DNA from: Mycolicibacterium sp. GF69
GTDB taxonomy: Bacteria > Actinomycetota > Actinomycetes > Mycobacteriales > Mycobacteriaceae
Assembly: GCF_003284965.1 (NCBI RefSeq)
Contig: NZ_QMEW01000042.1
Span: 1-34,048 of the forward strand
Direction of reading: 5' to 3'
DNA length: 34,048 bases
A program made the position numbers and the translations under genes. A model generated the notes under the pieces. That model had not been told where the DNA came from. It worked only from the letters and a program-made list of their open reading frames with translations, and ran no database searches. This document shows positions 31,680 through 34,048 of this stretch, one piece after another. Within the stretch, counting starts at the first letter, position 1; the number at the start of each line of letters is the position of its first letter.

Positions 31680-32817
31680 CGGCGATCCACGTCAAGGTTG
31701 CCAGCGTCGCGACGATGTAGATCAGCCCGGCCCACGCCAGATACCAAGGCCGGGAGATCTCCCAGATCGTCGGCTGCGCGAAACTCAGCAGCCAGGGCAC
31801 CCCGACCAGGGTCAGCGCGAACCACCCCCACCCCAAAATTCGCGCGCCCAGTCGAGCGCTCAGCGGCCCGTGCAAAAGCCAGATCATCAACGGGATCAGC
31901 CAGACCCAGTGATGGGTCCACGAGATCGGCGACAGCAGCAGGCCGAACAACTGCACGATCACGATCGCACCCAGCCGGTCGGAAGCGCCGCCGATGGCCC
32001 GCCATGCCAGCACGGCCAGCACCGCCGTCACCGCGATGCCGGCCAGTACTACGGGTCCGTAGCCGGCGTCGTGTCCGAGAATCCGGGAGATCCCCCCGCG
32101 CCACGACTGGTTGAACGACGTGCCGACCGGGCCGACGCGGTCGGCGTCACCGAGCAGTTCGGTGAAGTAGCGACGGGTCTGGTCGCCGACCACCAGTGCC
32201 GAAACCCCCACGGTGGCAAAGAAAACGACTGCCGAGAACGCCGCGGCGCCCCATCGGCGCGCCCCCAGGAAGTACAGCCCGGAGATCGCCGGCGTCAGCT
32301 TCAAACCCGCCGCGAGCCCGACCGACGAACCCGAGAGCCACCATCGCGTGCTGTACACCGCGTACAGGACGGCCAGCACCAGCACGACGTTGATCTGGCC
32401 GTAGTCGAAGGTGCTGCGCAAGGGCTCGATCCAGATGCCGACCGCCGTCCACAGCATCGCGATCCGGCGGTCGCCGGAACCCAGAAGACGCTGGCACAGC
32501 CGCACGACCCCGTACAGCGCGGCAATGATCCCGAGTTGCCAACCCAGCGCGACCAATCCGAACGGCAGCAGGTGCAGCGGATAGAACACCACGGCGGCGA
32601 ACGGTGGATACGTGAACGGCAGCGGGAAGTCCGGCGTCTGGTCGGCGTAGACGTAGTCGTAGAGCGCGCCGGGTTCGTCGAGCGTGCCGGCACCTCCGAC
32701 ATAGACGTGCAAGTCGACGAAGTTCGCGCCGTTGGGCACCAGATAGGTCCACGCCAGTCGCGCCGCGATGCTGATCACCAGCAGTACCGGCGCCGCAGCT
32801 GCCAATCGGACGGGCAT
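31657..32817 (-). CDS. pimE: Polyprenol-phosphate-mannose-dependent mannosyltransferase PimE
   Basis: GT-C (GT87/DUF2029) integral membrane enzyme adding the fifth, alpha-1,2-linked mannose to Ac1PIM4 on the periplasmic face. 386 residues with about 10 hydrophobic segments. Motif ARLAWTYL then NGANFVDLHVYVGG holds the essential Asp just after TM1; FPLPFTYPPFAAVVFYPLHL, PLRSTFDYGQIN, FNQSWRGGISRILGHD and LLSPISWTHHWVW are family hallmarks. ATG 32817 is the first canonical start, but in-frame residues upstream (IDTSTSAAKTAPR) resemble the M. smegmatis N-terminus and reach an ATA that sits 7 nt after TAGAGT, so a non-canonical start is conceivable. Works in the same pathway as LpqW. Confidence 0.93.
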   Translation of the reverse strand: MPVRLAAAAPVLLVISIAARLAWTYLVPNGANFVDLHVYVGGAGTLDEPGALYDYVYADQTPDFPLPFTYPPFAAVVFYPLHLLPFGLVALGWQLGIIAALYGVVRLCQRLLGSGDRRIAMLWTAVGIWIEPLRSTFDYGQINVVLVLAVLYAVYSTRWWLSGSSVGLAAGLKLTPAISGLYFLGARRWGAAAFSAVVFFATVGVSALVVGDQTRRYFTELLGDADRVGPVGTSFNQSWRGGISRILGHDAGYGPVVLAGIAVTAVLAVLAWRAIGGASDRLGAIVIVQLFGLLLSPISWTHHWVWLIPLMIWLLHGPLSARLGARILGWGWFALTLVGVPWLLSFAQPTIWEISRPWYLAWAGLIYIVATLATLTWIAVTGRRSR

Positions 32818-32929
32818 CCGCGGCGCTGTCTTTGCGGCGCTTGTCGAGGTGTCTATCCGCCCGACTCTATCGGCCGGTCACCAAAACTCCTCGCTTGAGT
32901 AACGGTTGAGTCAACGCCACACGTGTCAC

Positions 32930-32957
32930 TTGAGCCACAGCAGTAACTCCGTAGCTT
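32930..32957 (+). promoter_or_regulatory. Promoter of the Ala/Pro-rich secreted protein gene
   Basis: TTGAGC (32930-32935), 16-bp spacer, TAGCTT (32952-32957). The leader of about 32 nt has GGGAGA before ATG 32996. Upstream are further TTGAG copies (32895, 32906) and GTAAC/GTCAC elements at 32899, 32925 and 32943. Confidence 0.5.
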
Positions 32958-32995
32958 CGGGCGAAGGCGTGCCGACACAACCGATTGGGAGAACC

Positions 32996-33547
32996 ATGCA
33001 ACGCACCGGAAAACTGTTCGCGACCACCATGATCGCCGCCGCGGGAGCGGTTTCGGCCGCGCTGGCGATGAGCGCCACCGCGACCGCTCAGCCGGCGGCT
33101 CCGGCACCCGCGCCGAGCGTGCCCGGTCTGCCCTTCATCCAGCAGTTGGCGTCGAACCCGGCCGCTGCGACGCAGTTGATGCAGGGTGTCACCTCGCTGC
33201 TCGGCAACGCGCAGGCTCCGGCCGCACCGGCCCCGACGCCGCCGTCGGCGACCGCGACGGTCACGCTGCCGCAGCCACCGTCGACGCTGCCCGGGATGCC
33301 CGCGACGCCGGCCACCCCGGCAGCCGCGCCGGCGAACCCGGCCGGCGACCTGCTGTCGAACCTGCCGACCGGTCTGGCCTCGTTGCTTCCTGAGGGAACG
33401 CCGTTGACCGGACTCCTGCCAGCTGCGGCGACGGCGGCCACGCCGGCGGCTCCGGCGGCGGCGGCTCCTGCTGCCGCGGCAGCCGTGCCCGCTGCCCCCG
33501 GCGCGGGTATGGCGCCGCTGCTGATGCCGCTGTCTGCGCTTCCGTGA
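32996..33547 (+). CDS. Secreted Ala/Pro-rich protein (Rv1158c-like)
   Basis: 183 residues with a clear signal peptide (MQRTGKLFATTMIAAAGAVS then ALAMSATATA, cleavage before QPAAPAP). The mature protein has a short helical patch (GLPFIQQLASNPAAATQLMQ) and otherwise Ala/Pro-rich disordered stretches including runs of Ala near the C-terminus. Position next to pimE matches Rv1158c. GGGAGA RBS 4-5 nt before ATG 32996. Probably a cell-wall-associated protein of unknown role. Followed 53 bp later by a similar gene. Confidence 0.85.
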   Translation: MQRTGKLFATTMIAAAGAVSAALAMSATATAQPAAPAPAPSVPGLPFIQQLASNPAAATQLMQGVTSLLGNAQAPAAPAPTPPSATATVTLPQPPSTLPGMPATPATPAAAPANPAGDLLSNLPTGLASLLPEGTPLTGLLPAAATAATPAAPAAAAPAAAAAVPAAPGAGMAPLLMPLSALP

Positions 33548-33600
33548 TCATCGCGGCGACGAGTGCCGAAACAACCACCACGACCACGTCTGAGGGAGTC

Positions 33601-34048
33601 ATGTCAGCTCGAAGGATGTTCGCCACCGTCGCCGTCGCGATCGGCTCATCGGTCACGCTGCTCATCAGCGGCGTGACCGGTGTGGCCGGCGCGGAACCCG
33701 CACCCCCATCGCCGATCGACGGGCTGCAAGCGCCCGGCCTGTCGGCGGTGCAGAGCATCAGCCCCGCGATTCAGCAGGCCGCGGCCGATCCGACGAATGC
33801 CGCATCGACGCTGATGGCGGCGGCCGCGGTATTCGCCGGTGATGCGGTCGTACCTGCCGACTCGCGAAACGTCGCGACCGCGGTCAACCAATTCGTCGCG
33901 CACACACCCGCACCCGGCGCGGTGCCGGGCGAGCAGGCGCACCTACCAGCGGGCATCGATCCGGCGCATGCCGTCGGACCCGTCCCAGAAGCGCTGCCCG
34001 CACCCGCTCCGGAAGCTGCGGCTGCACCGGTCCCCGCACCCGGTCCCG
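33601..34048 (+). CDS. Secreted Ala/Pro-rich protein (Rv1157c-like), 3' end outside window
   Basis: ATG 33601 with GAGGGAG about 4 nt upstream. Signal peptide MSARRMFATVAVAIGSSVTL through GVAGA-EPAP. The mature part has a helical patch (QSISPAIQQAAADPTNAAST), analogous to that of the preceding gene, then Pro/Ala-rich sequence. No stop before the window end, so the protein is incomplete (149 residues seen). Likely a tandem relative of the 32996 gene, in one transcription unit. Confidence 0.85.
   Translation, partial: MSARRMFATVAVAIGSSVTLLISGVTGVAGAEPAPPSPIDGLQAPGLSAVQSISPAIQQAAADPTNAASTLMAAAAVFAGDAVVPADSRNVATAVNQFVAHTPAPGAVPGEQAHLPAGIDPAHAVGPVPEALPAPAPEAAAAPVPAPGP

Overview
The window looks like chromosomal DNA of a mycobacterium, most likely a fast-growing one (Mycolicibacterium type). 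It is very GC-rich. It encodes proteins typical of mycobacteria: F420 synthase FbiC, mycothiol enzyme MshB, PIM mannosyltransferase PimE and LpqW. From memory of the M. tuberculosis H37Rv map, the core genes follow the order Rv1206 down to Rv1157c. The H37Rv blocks narGHJI, PE/PPE genes, esxKL, IS1081, the fadD21-pks3/4-papA3-mmpL10 cluster and sigI are not here. No tRNA, rRNA, insertion sequence, phage or CRISPR array was seen.

Layout. (1) 1-4632: fadD6 and a LONELY GUY (LOG) gene in one operon, divergent from a STAND/AAA ATPase-TPR gene. (2) 4691-7447: three genes resembling type VII (ESX) secretion substrates, with no secretion apparatus nearby. Two carry YxxxD motifs and one carries WxG; all share a Gln/Met/Gly-rich middle and a disordered tail. 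This is the most novel-looking part. (3) 7542-11262: an ABC-F ATPase, then dapE and dapD diverging from a 24-bp spacer. (4) 11303-15089: a VanY-like lipoprotein, a VOC protein and FadD36, then a Nudix protein, a tiny membrane protein and a secreted protein. (5) 15086-19336: proline catabolism pruA-pruB with the divergent PucR-type regulator. (6) 19333-25500: fdxC-dapC, a DUF1353 membrane protein, YceI, FbiC, and an Rv1171-like membrane protein with a 35-residue ORF. (7) 25558-34048: mshB, lpqW, typA, a Cys-rich small protein, a zinc-ribbon membrane protein, mutT2/phhB, pimE and two secreted Ala/Pro-rich proteins, the last cut by the window end.

How the genes fit together. DapD, DapC and DapE are three successive lysine/meso-DAP enzymes: dapD and dapE are divergent neighbours, and dapC lies about 9 kb away behind fdxC. 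PruB and PruA convert proline to glutamate. PimE and LpqW both serve the PIM/LAM cell-envelope pathway, and MshB serves mycothiol.

A recurring regulatory pattern is a TANNNT -10 box 6-8 nt before an ATG or GTG, the geometry of leaderless mycobacterial mRNAs. It is seen for the LOG gene, the STAND ATPase, dapE, dapD, fadD36, the secreted protein at 14553 and lpqW. In two divergent pairs (dapE/dapD and mutT2/phhB) the two -10 boxes physically overlap. Three clean inverted repeats look like operators: between pruA and pruC, upstream of fdxC, and upstream of the yceI-like gene.

Limits: all identifications come from reading motifs and from remembered homologues. No database search was run, and start sites are judged by eye.
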